Position numbers and translations under genes: made by a program. Below are positions 31,514 to 43,500 of a DNA stretch of 64,000 bases, in pieces. A model generated the notes under the pieces. It was given only the letters and a program-made list of their open reading frames with translations. It made no database searches and was not told where the DNA came from. The stretch is taken from contig OX365932.1 in NCBI GenBank assembly GCA_947243795.1, forward strand, positions 62,001 through 126,000. The letters are read 5' to 3'. Positions within the stretch are counted from its first letter, which is position 1; every line of letters begins with the position of its first letter. This stretch comes from Saccharomyces uvarum (Eukaryota > Ascomycota > Saccharomycetes > Saccharomycetales > Saccharomycetaceae).

Positions 31514-34500
31514 CTAAAGGAATTTTTCCGTCATCTTTCGTAGTATCACAGGATCAAAAAAATCTATAGTCTTATATGGTAAATGATTAACACGTCTTCT
31601 CTTCAAGTTCCTCTCAAGCTCATCGAACCCACTATTATTTATCCCAGGTTCATCTTTCACTGTGTAGTGTCCACTAACATTTCGCATATTGGTTCCTGAA
31701 TCTAGGGCTTTTCTTTCATCATTGAGCTTGATTTTCTGGTAATGACGCAACGACCTCATCCACGATTCACTAAATAATTCCGATACAATATAAATTTGAC
31801 CCTTTGTACCGCAAATCATAAAGAGAGGCAAGACTCCCTCCAATCTTCCATTGTCCAAGCCTGAACATATTTGGAGATTTTGAAATCCGTCCGGAATGGG
31901 TGCCAACGAGATTATTGTATCAGGTAATCGAATTTTGAGATAGGGCATAATTAGCCCGTTCTCATTAACCAATGATTTGTTAGAATCGTCATAAATTGCA
32001 AGTGTGTTATCAGAATCAATAGTAGCGACATAAGATATGCCAGAGTACACCCTTTCAATTTGAGAAAGACCTGATAATCGGCTTAATGAGGAGTGCTTTC
32101 CATTTTCCGAATAATCGTTATCAGGCTCCATTGGTTTCCTGGAAATCCTTTTAGTCGCCACATGCGTAATGCCTGCAAAATCTATAAAATTCATGCAAAC
32201 GTTGTCTGAGTACTCTAACGGACATTCTATGGCTTCCCTGGTCGAAAGATTGGTCCTTACGAAGCCTTTTATAGTATTCAGTTGAACCAAGTCATCGCCA
32301 TTCATATATGCTAGAAATCCCGTAGATTCAATCGACTCAAGTATTGAGAAAGAATGAGCTTCGAGCACTTCGGAAGTATCTTTCAGTATGTGTATCTTGT
32401 ATGTTGATATGCCACTATCGCCTGAAAATAAAACAACGCTACCTTCGTAGTAAATGAAAACAGAGCATATACGATCTTCCAAGCAATCTGCATATAGCTG
32501 GACAATCTTGCTGTTTCTGATTTCAAATAACCAGAATTTTGTACGCTTATCATCAGTGCCTAAACACACGATAAATTTATTACCGTAAAAATATCTAAGT
32601 GATGAGTAAATTGAATCATCTTCCGACCAAAATGGCTTCAAAATTGCATGCGAATACTTCCCTTTGGGAAGACTAAACGTAGAAATTGGTTTCATTAAAA
32701 GGTAATCGAATAGCATTAGCTCATACTGCCCACTATTAGTGTCAAGTATGCATATCACAGCCTGATTAGCATTATTTGGCATAGTGCATAGATGTAAGGG
32801 AACACTAGAAAGATGGTACATAAAATTCTTCACGCGCGGTTTCAATGAAACCATGTGCTTGGTAAGGTCCTCATGATCGAACGTCGTAGCAAAATTAAAT
32901 ACATTTATTTGAGATTCGATGTCCAAAACGCAAAGAGAGAACCACGCTTTTTTTGGAAGTATTCTCATTTTTCTTGGAATTATGCCCAATTGTATGAATC
33001 CGTAAGTTAAGCTATCCAAATTTAGTAAGATTATTTCTTTTTCGTTATAAAGAAAAATCAATGGTGCCTCGGTAAGCGTATCTAATATTTCTAATTTTTG
33101 GCTATGAGAGGAATGAATTTCTAAAGCCACTTCTAGGGAATTCAAATCTGATTTGTAGACTCTCACACAGCCAACGTATGATGATGCAATAACGAAAGTA
33201 GATTCATTTTTGGCGTTATTATTAAACCAGGATCTTTTTAACAATATGTCAAAGACTATAAAGGAATAATCTGGGCGAGATGTTGCTAGTTTATTTTGGC
33301 TTGTATCCCATACGAAAATTTCACCTTCTGAATATACGGCCAAATAAAATATGTCATCTCCATCCCAGCAAGAACTTATGATGCTGTTTCTTGAATCAAC
33401 ACCATCAATGAAGACATCCTTTACTTTATGTAAAGAATTAGATTGGGGTTGAAGTGTTGAAATTCTGACTGTAGAGTTTTCGATAGGATAGCAAAACATA
33501 TCAGAAGAGTTGCGGTCAAATCGTAAAGTGCCAACTTGCTTAATTTCTCCGGTAGAACCATCCGCACTGTTTTCCAAAATCATTCCCGTTCTTGTAACTA
33601 ATACGCCGTAATTATATGATTCGTCCATTAATAACGCTCCATTTCTGTGAATTGATCCCATTGATTCGTACGTAAAATGGTTCTCATCTCCAGTTATTAA
33701 GTCTGTAATCCAAAAATCAGTTACGTTCTCTAGTGGCAGCTTAGTGGAAGTGGATAACCTAAAAATATTTTCATCGTATACCAAAGATTTCTTTTCTAAA
33801 AACCCCCTTTTCGAGTTAAAACTTCCACTCATAAGCAATGAGTCTATATCTGTTCCATTGTTTCTAACTATCTGAGATGCGAGATAAACTTTGTTCCTAT
33901 AAGCAGGACCCCCTTTCACCTTCTCTGTTCTAGGGCCGCGGTGGTTGTTCGATATAAAGTGTATTCCATTCATTCTTGTGAGAGTTATATATTTCATTCC
34001 TGGAAGCTGTAGCACATAGTCACATATATCATGTTTAGAAAGCTTGAATAGCTTTTCTCTTAACCACTGTAGATCCTTCTGCACCTTTCGTTTTTCTAGT
34101 AAACTTTGATCTAATTTGGCAGTATATTTATTGGCGTGCGTATCATAAAGTGTTAAAGAGATGCCTGACTTTTCATATACCAAATCAAATGAGTCTCTTA
34201 GGAATTGAAAGTCCTCTTCTTTCGGAAGGCCTATATTATTTAAAAAGGATGTTCTTTCGAACCCCTGTTTTCCTAGTTTAACAATCTGGGTATATGTATT
34301 AGTCAATACTATGACGGTATGACCGCAAATTATTTTCATGTAACAAAACTCACCATCAGATATCGGTAAAAGGTTGTAAATGCGACATCCCCCACTGAAG
34401 TTAGACTTTAGGCCCTTATGGGGAATATGATTCTTGGCACAGCCATACTCCTCTAAAATCATATTTTCACTGTATTCACTCTTAATTAAACAAATAAAAG

Positions 34501-35131
34501 AGACATCCAACTTCCCTGGGTCTTTCTTACCGTGAATCAATCGTTCTCTGCTTATAAAGTCGAACGAAATAATCTCTTCATCGGCTGCATAAAACGTTTC
34601 CACTATTTTGTTCGCAAAGTCAAAGGAATAAATTTTGGCACTTGACGTACGGGTATGACTATCATATGACATGTTGTTATTACAAGTATACAGTACACCA
34701 TCTAGAGAGGCATTTAAACAGTTGGAGATAGGCGAAGAAGTGGTATCTAGTTTTGGAACCACGTTGGAATCGTACACGGTCACAACATTGCTATTTTTGA
34801 ATTTAAAGCCTTTAATAGAACCATCATTAAACATAAACAAATGGCAGGAAGAAATTGCGTCCACCTTTGAAGACGATTTGAATTTCGGTATAATGGTATA
34901 GTTTACAATGAAAGGTCCGTCTAGGGAAAACTCAATTTTCCTATTCAATTCATCGGATGTTCCCGAATACAACCCATAGCTAAAACATAGATAGTAGATT
35001 TCCTTGTGATAGAGATGTTTTACCAATTTTCCAGTCTCATCTCTCGTTTTGTATGATGTTATAGACAGGGGTGAAAGCGATGACTTGTTATCCAGTTGTT
35101 CTTCATTCTTCGCTTCATCTGGTCTTCGCAT
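31514..35131 (-). CDS. YEL025C ortholog, large protein of unknown function
   Basis: This 1,205-residue protein is recognised as the ortholog of S. cerevisiae YEL025C by position (between SNU13 and RIP1) and size. I recognise no catalytic motif. The chain is rich in short hydrophobic beta-type segments separated by polar turns, such as GEIFVWDTSQNKLATSRPDYS and STFVIASSYVGCVRVYKSDLN, which suggests beta-propeller repeats like those of the CPSF-A/DDB1 group. That is inference from composition only. The C-terminus contains a basic patch (LKRRRVNHLPYK) that could be a nuclear signal. No membrane segment is evident. Confidence 0.88.
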   Translation of the reverse strand: MRRPDEAKNEEQLDNKSSLSPLSITSYKTRDETGKLVKHLYHKEIYYLCFSYGLYSGTSDELNRKIEFSLDGPFIVNYTIIPKFKSSSKVDAISSCHLFMFNDGSIKGFKFKNSNVVTVYDSNVVPKLDTTSSPISNCLNASLDGVLYTCNNNMSYDSHTRTSSAKIYSFDFANKIVETFYAADEEIISFDFISRERLIHGKKDPGKLDVSFICLIKSEYSENMILEEYGCAKNHIPHKGLKSNFSGGCRIYNLLPISDGEFCYMKIICGHTVIVLTNTYTQIVKLGKQGFERTSFLNNIGLPKEEDFQFLRDSFDLVYEKSGISLTLYDTHANKYTAKLDQSLLEKRKVQKDLQWLREKLFKLSKHDICDYVLQLPGMKYITLTRMNGIHFISNNHRGPRTEKVKGGPAYRNKVYLASQIVRNNGTDIDSLLMSGSFNSKRGFLEKKSLVYDENIFRLSTSTKLPLENVTDFWITDLITGDENHFTYESMGSIHRNGALLMDESYNYGVLVTRTGMILENSADGSTGEIKQVGTLRFDRNSSDMFCYPIENSTVRISTLQPQSNSLHKVKDVFIDGVDSRNSIISSCWDGDDIFYLAVYSEGEIFVWDTSQNKLATSRPDYSFIVFDILLKRSWFNNNAKNESTFVIASSYVGCVRVYKSDLNSLEVALEIHSSHSQKLEILDTLTEAPLIFLYNEKEIILLNLDSLTYGFIQLGIIPRKMRILPKKAWFSLCVLDIESQINVFNFATTFDHEDLTKHMVSLKPRVKNFMYHLSSVPLHLCTMPNNANQAVICILDTNSGQYELMLFDYLLMKPISTFSLPKGKYSHAILKPFWSEDDSIYSSLRYFYGNKFIVCLGTDDKRTKFWLFEIRNSKIVQLYADCLEDRICSVFIYYEGSVVLFSGDSGISTYKIHILKDTSEVLEAHSFSILESIESTGFLAYMNGDDLVQLNTIKGFVRTNLSTREAIECPLEYSDNVCMNFIDFAGITHVATKRISRKPMEPDNDYSENGKHSSLSRLSGLSQIERVYSGISYVATIDSDNTLAIYDDSNKSLVNENGLIMPYLKIRLPDTIISLAPIPDGFQNLQICSGLDNGRLEGVLPLFMICGTKGQIYIVSELFSESWMRSLRHYQKIKLNDERKALDSGTNMRNVSGHYTVKDEPGINNSGFDELERNLKRRRVNHLPYKTIDFFDPVILRKMTEKFL

Positions 35132-36328
35132 TTTACATAAAACTGGTCCCTGTACAGCAAAAGTGCAATGCGCTCAACATCAATAGTCTAGTCCAGTATC
35201 TCACTGTCTTCCCTTTCGCTCAGCTGCGATGAGAACGTTTATTTTCCAAATTTACATTATTTTCCGCCTTGAGCATTCTAAACAAACGCGCAATTTGGAA
35301 CCCTAAATGGAAGATAATTAAACAATGAACAGTTCCTTAAAAATAGATAGAAAAAAAAGGATGAAGAAAACAGCAGATATCAAAATTAGTACTAAATCAC
35401 CAAAATGAAAAGCTACCAATATTTCTTCCTTTATTCAAAACAGGCTCTCGTCTTGTTGGGGATAACTTCGTGTTTGGTTAAAAGGCTATACATGAAACAA
35501 GTAATCAATGGGCCTTACACAGCGCAGCGAAAAAAGCCGTACATGTGATGGAATATTCATATCTCGAAGGATTACACTAGTGAAAATGCTTGATAATGAT
35601 CGATTTGAACCTCGTAGCCCATACTATCCTTTGTCTGATACTTGCTATACTGAACACGTTCCTCAACCGAGAGCTGAATCGTTCTTGCAGCATTCCATAT
35701 TTAGCTGTCCAGCGAGAATATAGTAGCAGCCATACCAGAGCACCAAATCAATCATGAATATTCTCCCCAATTCGGTTTACACGTGTCAAAAATTGGTTAC
35801 CACGTCCAATTGGCTTGGGCGGCTATTCATCTACCGAATAGTTCTGTCCGCATACTACCTCTTGCTAACGCTCAAATTGACCACTCGAAAACCCTGCAAT
35901 AGCAAACTGTATCCAGTTGTTCCGCTCCCGTAACCTCATCTTCTCTTGCCGTATTTATTCTGTCTCTAGTGTCTTCCTCGCTAAGATTTCTGTTGCTTGA
36001 TTCTACTAGTTTTGGTCAAACCACCATCGCTTTTTAGGCGCTCTAGAACGGACCAATCAGCGCTTTGCGCCTTTTATCGGTCTTGGGTCACGTGCGGCAG
36101 CGCGGAGGCTCCCTTATAAGGATTGAAAAAAAAAGACTTACAAGGACGATATTGATTAGTCGGCTTTTGAACATCGAGTAGTATATTGGCTCTGTTTTAT
36201 AACTCTCTGTTGCTTATTAGTACATCATCTTTTTAAAACCAAGATATTTATTATTTGCAAGGTTATACTACACTAAAATTATTTAAGGAAAATCGAAGAA
36301 GCAATAACGAACAAACAAAAACAAAACA
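35132..36328. other. Divergent promoter between YEL025C and RIP1
   Basis: This 1,197-bp interval drives YEL025C leftward and RIP1 rightward. The RIP1-proximal part contains a CCAAT box (36052-36059) and a CACGTG E-box (36089-36094). A 71-codon ATG frame at 35508-35723 looks like chance, as it is unlike anything I know. I see no tRNA or LTR. Confidence 0.5.
36052..36059 (+). promoter_or_regulatory. Hap2/3/4/5 CCAAT site upstream of RIP1
   Basis: ACCAATCA is a good match to the Hap-complex consensus (TNATTGGT/ACCAATNA) and lies about 270 bp before the RIP1 ATG. Respiratory-chain genes such as RIP1 are standard Hap targets. A CACGTG E-box lies 29 bp downstream. Confidence 0.65.
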
Positions 36329-36976
36329 ATGTTAGGAATAAGATCGTCTGCTAAATCCTGCTTCAAGCCAATGTCTTTGACTTATAAAAGATTGATCTCT
36401 CAGTCTTTGGTGGCGAACAAATCTACATACAGAACGCCCAACTTCGATGACGTTCTGAAAGAGAACAACGACCCTGATAAAGGCCGTTCTTACGCTTATT
36501 TCATGGTCGGAGCTATGGGTCTCTTGTCTTCTGCCGGTGCAAAGTCGACTGTTGAAACATTTATTTCATCCATGACTGCCACAGCCGATGTCTTAGCTAT
36601 GGCTAAAGTTGAAGTCAACTTGGCAGCCATTCCATTAGGTAAAAATGTCGTCGTCAAATGGCAAGGTAAGCCCGTGTTCATTAGACACAGAACTCCTCAT
36701 GAGATCCAAGAGGCTAATAGTGTGGATATGTCCGCTTTGAAGGACCCACAGACTGATGCTGACAGAGTTAAAGACCCTCAATGGTTGATCATGCTGGGTA
36801 TCTGTACTCATTTGGGTTGTGTTCCAATTGGTGAAGCTGGTGATTTCGGTGGTTGGTTCTGTCCTTGTCACGGTTCACATTATGATATTTCTGGTAGAAT
36901 CAGAAAGGGTCCTGCTCCTTTGAATCTGGAAATTCCTTCCTACGAATTTGAAGGTGAAAAGGTAATTGTCGGTTAA
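36329..36976 (+). CDS. RIP1: Rip1, Rieske iron-sulfur protein of complex III
   Basis: Rip1 transfers electrons from ubiquinol to cytochrome c1 in the bc1 complex of the mitochondrial inner membrane. The 215-residue length equals the S. cerevisiae protein. A basic presequence (about 1-30) precedes a transmembrane helix (about 53-78) and the Rieske domain. The 2Fe-2S ligands are Cys159 and His161 (CTHLGC) and Cys178 and His181 (CPCHGS); Cys164 and Cys180 form the conserved disulfide. The Bcs1 and Mzm1 machinery is expected to insert it. The upstream CCAAT box fits induction on respiratory carbon sources. Confidence 0.98.
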   Translation: MLGIRSSAKSCFKPMSLTYKRLISQSLVANKSTYRTPNFDDVLKENNDPDKGRSYAYFMVGAMGLLSSAGAKSTVETFISSMTATADVLAMAKVEVNLAAIPLGKNVVVKWQGKPVFIRHRTPHEIQEANSVDMSALKDPQTDADRVKDPQWLIMLGICTHLGCVPIGEAGDFGGWFCPCHGSHYDISGRIRKGPAPLNLEIPSYEFEGEKVIVG

Positions 36977-37596
36977 GTTTTTTACCTTTCGAAACTACTT
37001 CTTTATTGTCTATTTGTTTCGCCCTTATTTTGATTTTTCACTTACTATTCTTCATTATGATTTGAATGAGAACTATATAAACGAATCTACTAATTTTGAA
37101 ATTACAAACAAACAAAAACAACACACAATCCCAGAAAAAATTAAACACCAAACAGGAAACGAGACTCACTATTACTGTATTCCTTGTTGAATTTCTTTTT
37201 AAGAATATATTCTTATACAGTATGGAGAAAACAAAAGGGATAAGAAAAGAAAGGGGAAATAAAGAAGAATTTGACCTATTTATTACTACTTTTTTGTCTC
37301 ACCATCTTTTTTCTATTCATTATATTTGATATTCCTTTATTTATCTGCATGTATTTATAATTAACAAAACTATTTATCTCCCCCACTTTTTTTTACTGCT
37401 TTATCCTTTTTTCTTTCTCCAGTAATGAATGTACTGCATAGTCAAGGGTTTCATATGTTGTGTAAACTGAAGAAAAGTCGTCTAAAAAGCTATTGTATTA
37501 TTTATATATGTATATGTGTATGTATATGTATATATGTATGTGCATATACCAAATTTTTTTGAAGTCGGCTATCAGACTTGGGTTTTCTTTTTTATA
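36977..37596. other. Convergent 3' region between RIP1 and YEL023C
   Basis: This 620-bp AT-rich stretch lies between the stops of two converging genes. A TA/TG-rich microsatellite spans about 37500-37550. The open frames across it (74-82 codons) reflect low complexity and are rejected. Confidence 0.55.
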
Positions 37597-39645
37597 TTAT
37601 AGGGATACGTCATGTTTCAAGTGTATTTCTAAATCATCTGGAATTTCGCCCCAAGAACTGCCAGCCCAATCCAAAAATTTCTTTTTTAAATGTGAATATT
37701 TGGTGTCAAATAACCTTACGTTAGAAATGGTAGCAAAATAGCTTGCTTTTTGTCCTAAACGGAGCTGCGATTCTTCATCATCGGGAAGTCCTTCGTCGAT
37801 CCTAGTCTCCTCACCTCGAACTTGCCTGTTATTTTTATCTTTAATTTTATTAGTTTTTAAATCAATACCCTCGAAATCTTGGAACAGTTGCCTGACATAT
37901 TCCGGCAAATTATTTGGTCTGTACTCACGATCAAGTTTAATTCTCCAGTATACTGACCAATGCAAACTAACGTACTCTGGTACATAACGGGATCTCCCAA
38001 GATTGGGCACATGAAAGTTTTGCCATTTCCCTTGTTTATTTTCCATCCTTATGCCAATGGGAAGCATCTCTAATATCCACCATACCAATCTTATAATCTT
38101 ATTTGCGTGTCCGCATTTGAGGGTAAACGCATCCTTTATTTTTTCTTCCTCGTCTTTCAGACTCAATCGAGTCTCTTTTATTTGGTTTAGAGAATCTTCC
38201 ATTTTCTTGATCCTGTCAAACTCCTCATGATGAGTTTCACCATTATTGTTGTTCATCACACTTAACTTAGAACTTTTCCTCGGTGAACCGAAATCAAGAT
38301 AGTCATGAGCGTCCGCAAACAGAGATCCAATTGAAGTATGTTTAGCGGCATACTCATGTATCGAACCAGGTTTGAACTTGACTCCAAATTCGATTGCCTC
38401 CGCTAAGATCCATCGTAGTGGTAAGTTAGATAAATTTTCTTCTGTGTCACAATCAGGAGCCCAACCTCCGCCAACATCAGAGTGGTCACCTGGGAACCAT
38501 TTTTCAACCAGATCTGGTGTCATAGTCATTCTGCTCGAGGTTCCACTACCCTGGATAGATCGAAGTTGGAAAATAGCCTCAATACCTCTAGTCGAACACC
38601 CAGTATCTCTTGAATATGAATTGTTTTCTAGAAATGTGTTTAAGTCCAGCAACAGCTCTGTAGTTTCCTCACTTTTACTCGATAGTACCTTCCCATGATT
38701 ATTTGGAGCGAGTGGTGATATTTCGTTAATGGAATGCGAACTACTTTTTACGGTGTATCTGATCAAAGGATTTTCTTGGGCCAAATCATGCTTTGATGAA
38801 TCCGAGAATGGTATTGGTAAACATTGGTCAGATAAATTGGTACCATATGACAATGAGAGTAGTTTTGGAATGTAAGGCATCGGTGTGAAACACAATTGTT
38901 TAAATTTCCCGCGTCTTTCATCTAGGGATACACAATGACGAACATGTTCCACAATATTGCTTCTTTGAGTACAAGGAAACAAACGGTCCCTTAATATTCC
39001 CACTGAGTTTACAGAATCAAACAAACCCTGGAAGTATATCTTCACCTCATAGTCTCTTGAAAATGTCTTCTTAAATTCTTCGGCCAAAGTACCTGTGTAT
39101 TGTAGTTGGTTTGGCTGTGAGTCGTATTCCCATCTCTCATAAATTTGCCAGGCCATTTTGACCATTTCTTCTAACCCTTTCTTCAAGAGGCCAACCCTTT
39201 CAATCATTCCAGCAAGTACCCTAGCAATAAAAGCCCCCCTAGAAAAACCGAACATATAAATTTTATCCCCTAGTTCATAATACTTCATCAAGAAAAGGTA
39301 TGCAGAACATATGTGATTGTCTAAACTAAAAGCAAACATAGAATCCAACAAGTTCTGTAAATGCGAAAAAGTTAACCGTCTTCTTACATCAACAACAGCG
39401 TCAAATCCAACTGAACCAATTCCAGGTTGATAATAGCAAATTTGTTCGGAATCATCACTGTTTTCGAGGAGGCGGTATAACTTTAAAATATTAGTGAAGG
39501 GCTGAGGCCCAAAATTTTCTCTTGTTCCATCAAAGCAAAGAATAATATTTTTTCCAAACGATGAACGTGATGATGAATCTACATTACTGTCACTCCCTGT
39601 TTCACTTTTGTTATATTGTTTATGGACATATCTGAAATCATCCAT
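37597..39645 (-). CDS. YEL023C ortholog, DUF2235 alpha/beta-hydrolase-like protein
   Basis: The 682-residue protein is the ortholog of uncharacterised S. cerevisiae YEL023C and has the same length. The fold is DUF2235 (Tle1-like phospholipase catalytic domain). The N-terminal strand-loop KNIILCFDGTRENFG is at about 32-46, the nucleophile elbow GFSRGA places Ser135 (FGFSRGAFIARVLAGMIERVG), and the downstream acidic/His block GDHSDVGGGW is at about 386-395. All the motifs expected for a serine hydrolase are present, so a lipase or esterase activity is plausible but not shown. The C-terminal ~200 residues are charged and partly helical. It is convergent with RIP1. Confidence 0.92.
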   Translation of the reverse strand: MDDFRYVHKQYNKSETGSDSNVDSSSRSSFGKNIILCFDGTRENFGPQPFTNILKLYRLLENSDDSEQICYYQPGIGSVGFDAVVDVRRRLTFSHLQNLLDSMFAFSLDNHICSAYLFLMKYYELGDKIYMFGFSRGAFIARVLAGMIERVGLLKKGLEEMVKMAWQIYERWEYDSQPNQLQYTGTLAEEFKKTFSRDYEVKIYFQGLFDSVNSVGILRDRLFPCTQRSNIVEHVRHCVSLDERRGKFKQLCFTPMPYIPKLLSLSYGTNLSDQCLPIPFSDSSKHDLAQENPLIRYTVKSSSHSINEISPLAPNNHGKVLSSKSEETTELLLDLNTFLENNSYSRDTGCSTRGIEAIFQLRSIQGSGTSSRMTMTPDLVEKWFPGDHSDVGGGWAPDCDTEENLSNLPLRWILAEAIEFGVKFKPGSIHEYAAKHTSIGSLFADAHDYLDFGSPRKSSKLSVMNNNNGETHHEEFDRIKKMEDSLNQIKETRLSLKDEEEKIKDAFTLKCGHANKIIRLVWWILEMLPIGIRMENKQGKWQNFHVPNLGRSRYVPEYVSLHWSVYWRIKLDREYRPNNLPEYVRQLFQDFEGIDLKTNKIKDKNNRQVRGEETRIDEGLPDDEESQLRLGQKASYFATISNVRLFDTKYSHLKKKFLDWAGSSWGEIPDDLEIHLKHDVSL

Positions 39646-40511
39646 TTGACAGATATTGTTTTCGTCGATTCTTTTATAAATTTCGTCATCTGGATGCTAT
39701 TATCTCTTACTGAGCTGTCTTTAGTGTGATAATTTGTGGCGCATTAATATAACGAAATGTCTCAAACACACCCAAACACCTCACACAACCATCACAATAG
39801 CATTTACCTCTTCATTACTTGCATCTTACGGTATAACTGCTTTTAAAGGAAACTAAAAAACTAAAGTCGGATTTTGAAAACTGTCCATCATCGCATTCCC
39901 TCAATTCTCGATATTTAGGAGTTCACCTAAGTGGACTCTCTGGTAGCAGCAGCCCCGCAGGGGGCGCTCTTGCTCGTATTTTTCTGATCAGCCCAAAACC
40001 AACCCGTATTTGTAGTTCTATTGGTCGCTCTGTGCGTTTCTGTGTTCTGGATTAGGAACAATCTCTTTTTGATCGTCGCTTTTAAGGACGAGAAAGATTT
40101 GATTACTCCCCATTAGTTTTTCCGGAGAGGTGGGTAGAGAGGTGGGTAGAGAGGACTAAATGAAAAGAAAAAAAAGCCATCAGCATAAGAGACTACCAAC
40201 TCATGCATAAACTTTTATGTACCCAGACACATCATAGGTCCTATTGATCTAAAAAAGTAAAGGTTAAATAATTGACTATATAAAAGGCAAAACTGTGTTA
40301 AAGTATTTCAAGTGTTACCCGTATTGAAAAACATTACGCGGTTCATTGCGAGGGTCTACAATAGGTGTCGAAAGAGCACCTATTGGCATTAAATCATTGA
40401 ACAAAATACGTTGAATCAAAATATTTGTTTACCGAAAAACAGTGAACAATAATACTTGATTAACTTAATATTTGAAATTGCTTATAAAGGAAAAGGGAAG
40501 GAGAATAAAGC
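39646..40511. other. Divergent promoter between YEL023C and GEA2
   Basis: This 866-bp interval drives two divergent genes. It contains a 12-bp tandem repeat (40125-40154) and a TATATAAAAG sequence near 40277 that is a good TATA candidate. No gene is apparent. Confidence 0.5.
40125..40154. repeat. 12-bp tandem repeat upstream of GEA2
   Basis: The unit GAGAGGTGGGTA occurs twice in full and once in part (GAGAGG). It lies about 360 bp before GEA2. Confidence 0.85.
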
Positions 40512-43500
40512 ATGGATAGTAAGGGATCCACGACGGTAGATCCTGTCACTATTATAATTAAAGAATGCATTAATTTATCAACAGCAATGAGGAAATACTC
40601 CAAATTCACCTCCCAATCTGGAGTGGCTGCTTTATTGGGAGGAGGGAGCGAAATATTCAGCAACCAAGATGATTATTTGGCTCACACATTCAACAATTTG
40701 AATACTAACAAGCATAATGATCCATTTTTGTCAGGCTTCATTCAATTAAGACTCATGTTAAACAAGTTGAAAAATCTAGATAACATTGATTCGTTGACCA
40801 TTTTACAGCCATTTTTATTGATTGTGAGTACAAGTTCTATCTCTGGTTACATCACCTCTTTGGCCCTTGATTCTTTACAAAAGTTCTTCACTTTGAATAT
40901 TATCAATGAATCATCCAAAAACTATATTGGAGCACATAGAGCAACTGTGAACGCTTTAACACACTGCAGATTTGAAGGCTCTCAACAACTTTCTGACGAT
41001 TCAGTTCTGTTGAAAGTCGTGTTTTTGCTTCGCTCAATCGTCGATTCACCATACGGGGATTTATTATCAAACTCAATCATATATGATGTGTTACAAACAA
41101 TTCTTTCACTGGCCTGTAATAATAGAAGAAGCGAAGTTCTCAGGAATGCAGCCCAATCAACGATGATTTCTGTGACTGTAAAGATTTTTGCGAAATTAAA
41201 GGTTATTGAGCCCATCGATGTCAATCAGGTATACATTAATGACGAAAGCTACACAAATGACGTACTGAAGGCTGATACGATTGGTACAAATGTTCATTCA
41301 ATAGAAGCTGAAATCCAAAAAGATATCATCGCCTCAGAAGTAAATGACGAGGAAGCTATTAGCGAAGATGATGGCAATGAGGAATCGCATGGGCATATAG
41401 AGAAGAACGTAGATGAGATTGAACAGTTAGAAATTGTACATAAAACAACAAGATCAAATTCCAGAATCCAAGCGTACGCAGATGATAACTATGGGTTGCC
41501 AGTGGCTAGGCAATATCTGAACTTACTATTATCGTTGATTGCACCAGAAAATGAGCTAAAACACTCTTATTCAACTAGAATTTTTGGTTTAGAGTTAATC
41601 CAAACAGCATTAGAAATATCAGGCGACAGATTACAGCTATACCCCCGCCTGTTCACATTAATATCAGATCCTATTTTCAAAAGTATTTTGTTTATTATTC
41701 AGAACACTACAAAACTTTCGCTCTTACAGGCTACTTTGCAGTTATTTACTACACTAGTTGTCATACTGGGCAATAATTTACAATTGCAAATTGAGCTAAC
41801 CTTAACAAGAATATTCTCCATTCTTTTGGACGATGGTACTGCAAGTAGTTCAAACTCTGAAAACAAGAACAAACCGTCAATAATAAAAGAGCTTTTGATT
41901 GAGCAAATTTCTATTTTATGGACTAGGTCGCCATCTTTCTTCACTTCCACTTTCATCAATTTCGACTGTAACCTTGATAGAGCAGATGTTTCCATAAATT
42001 TTCTAAAAGCCCTGACTAGACTGGCCTTACCTGAATCTGCTTTGACCAGCACAGAGAGTGTACCACCTATTTGCCTTGAAGGCTTAGTATCTTTAGTCGA
42101 TGATATGTTCGATCATATGAAGGACATTGACAGAGAAGAATTTGCAGGACAAGAGAATGAAATGGAAATTTTAAAGAAAAGGGATCGTAAGACGGAGTTT
42201 ATTGAATGTACCAATGCATTTAACGAAAAACCAAAAAATGGTATACCTATGTTAATAGAAAAAGGCTTCATTGCTTCTGAATCTGACAAAGATATTGCTG
42301 AGTTTCTTTTCAAGAACAACAATCGTATGAATAAGAAAACGATAGGTTTACTGCTGTGCCATCCAGATAAGGTAAGTTTGCTCACCGAATACATCCGTTT
42401 GTTTGATTTTGCCGGATTGAGGGTTGATGAAGCTATTAGAATTTTGTTGACGAAATTTAGGTTACCTGGTGAATCTCAACAGATCGAAAGAATCATTGAG
42501 GCTTTTTCATCCACATACTGTGAAAACCAAAACTATGATCCATCCAAAATCAGTGACAACGTTGAGGATGACATCTCTACAGTTCAACCGGATGCTGATT
42601 CCGTTTTCATTTTAAGTTATTCAATTATTATGCTAAACACGGACTTGCATAATCCTCAAGTGAAGGAACATATGTCATTCGAAGATTATTCCGGTAACTT
42701 AAGAGGATGCTGTAATCATAAAGATTTTCCATTTTGGTACCTGGATAGAATTTATTGTTCAATCAGGGATAAGGAAATTGTTATGCCAGAAGAGCACCAT
42801 GGTAATGAGAAGTGGTTTGAAGATGCTTGGAATAACTTAATTTCTTCTACTACGGTGATAACTGAGATAAAAAAAGATACGAAATCCGTTATGGATAAAC
42901 TGACACCTTTGGAGCTTTTGAATTTTGATAGAACAATTTTCAAACAAGTTGGGCCAAGCATTGTGAGTACGCTATTCAACATTTACGTAGTTGCGTCAGA
43001 TGATCATATATCGACCAGAATGATAACAAGTTTGGATAAATGTTCGTACATTGCAGCCTTTTTTGACTTCAAAGATCTCTTTAATGATATACTGAACTCT
43101 ATTGCTAAGGGAACTACTTTAGTAAGTTCAAGCCATGATGATGAACTTTCGACTCTAGCATTTGAATACGGCCCAATGCCATTAGTACAAATTACATTTG
43201 AAGACACCAATACTGTGATTCCGGTTAGTACAGATGCCGTTAGATTTGGTAGGTCATTTAAGGGTCAACTAAACACAGTAGTGCTTTTCCGCATAATTCG
43301 TAGGAATAAAGACCCCAAGATATTTTCTAAGGAGTTATGGTCAAATATTGTGAACATCATTTTAACGCTATTCGAAGACTTAATTCTACCTCCTGATATT
43401 TTCCCAGATTTGCAAAAAAGACTAAAATTGGGTAACTTACCCAAGCCATCTCCTGAAGTTTCTATTAATAAGAGAAAAGAAAGTAAGGGTTTTCTGTCGA

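Noticed and set aside
35508-35723. 71-codon ATG frame between YEL025C and RIP1
   Set aside because: It resembles no known protein, has no supporting signal, and lies in a normal divergent promoter.
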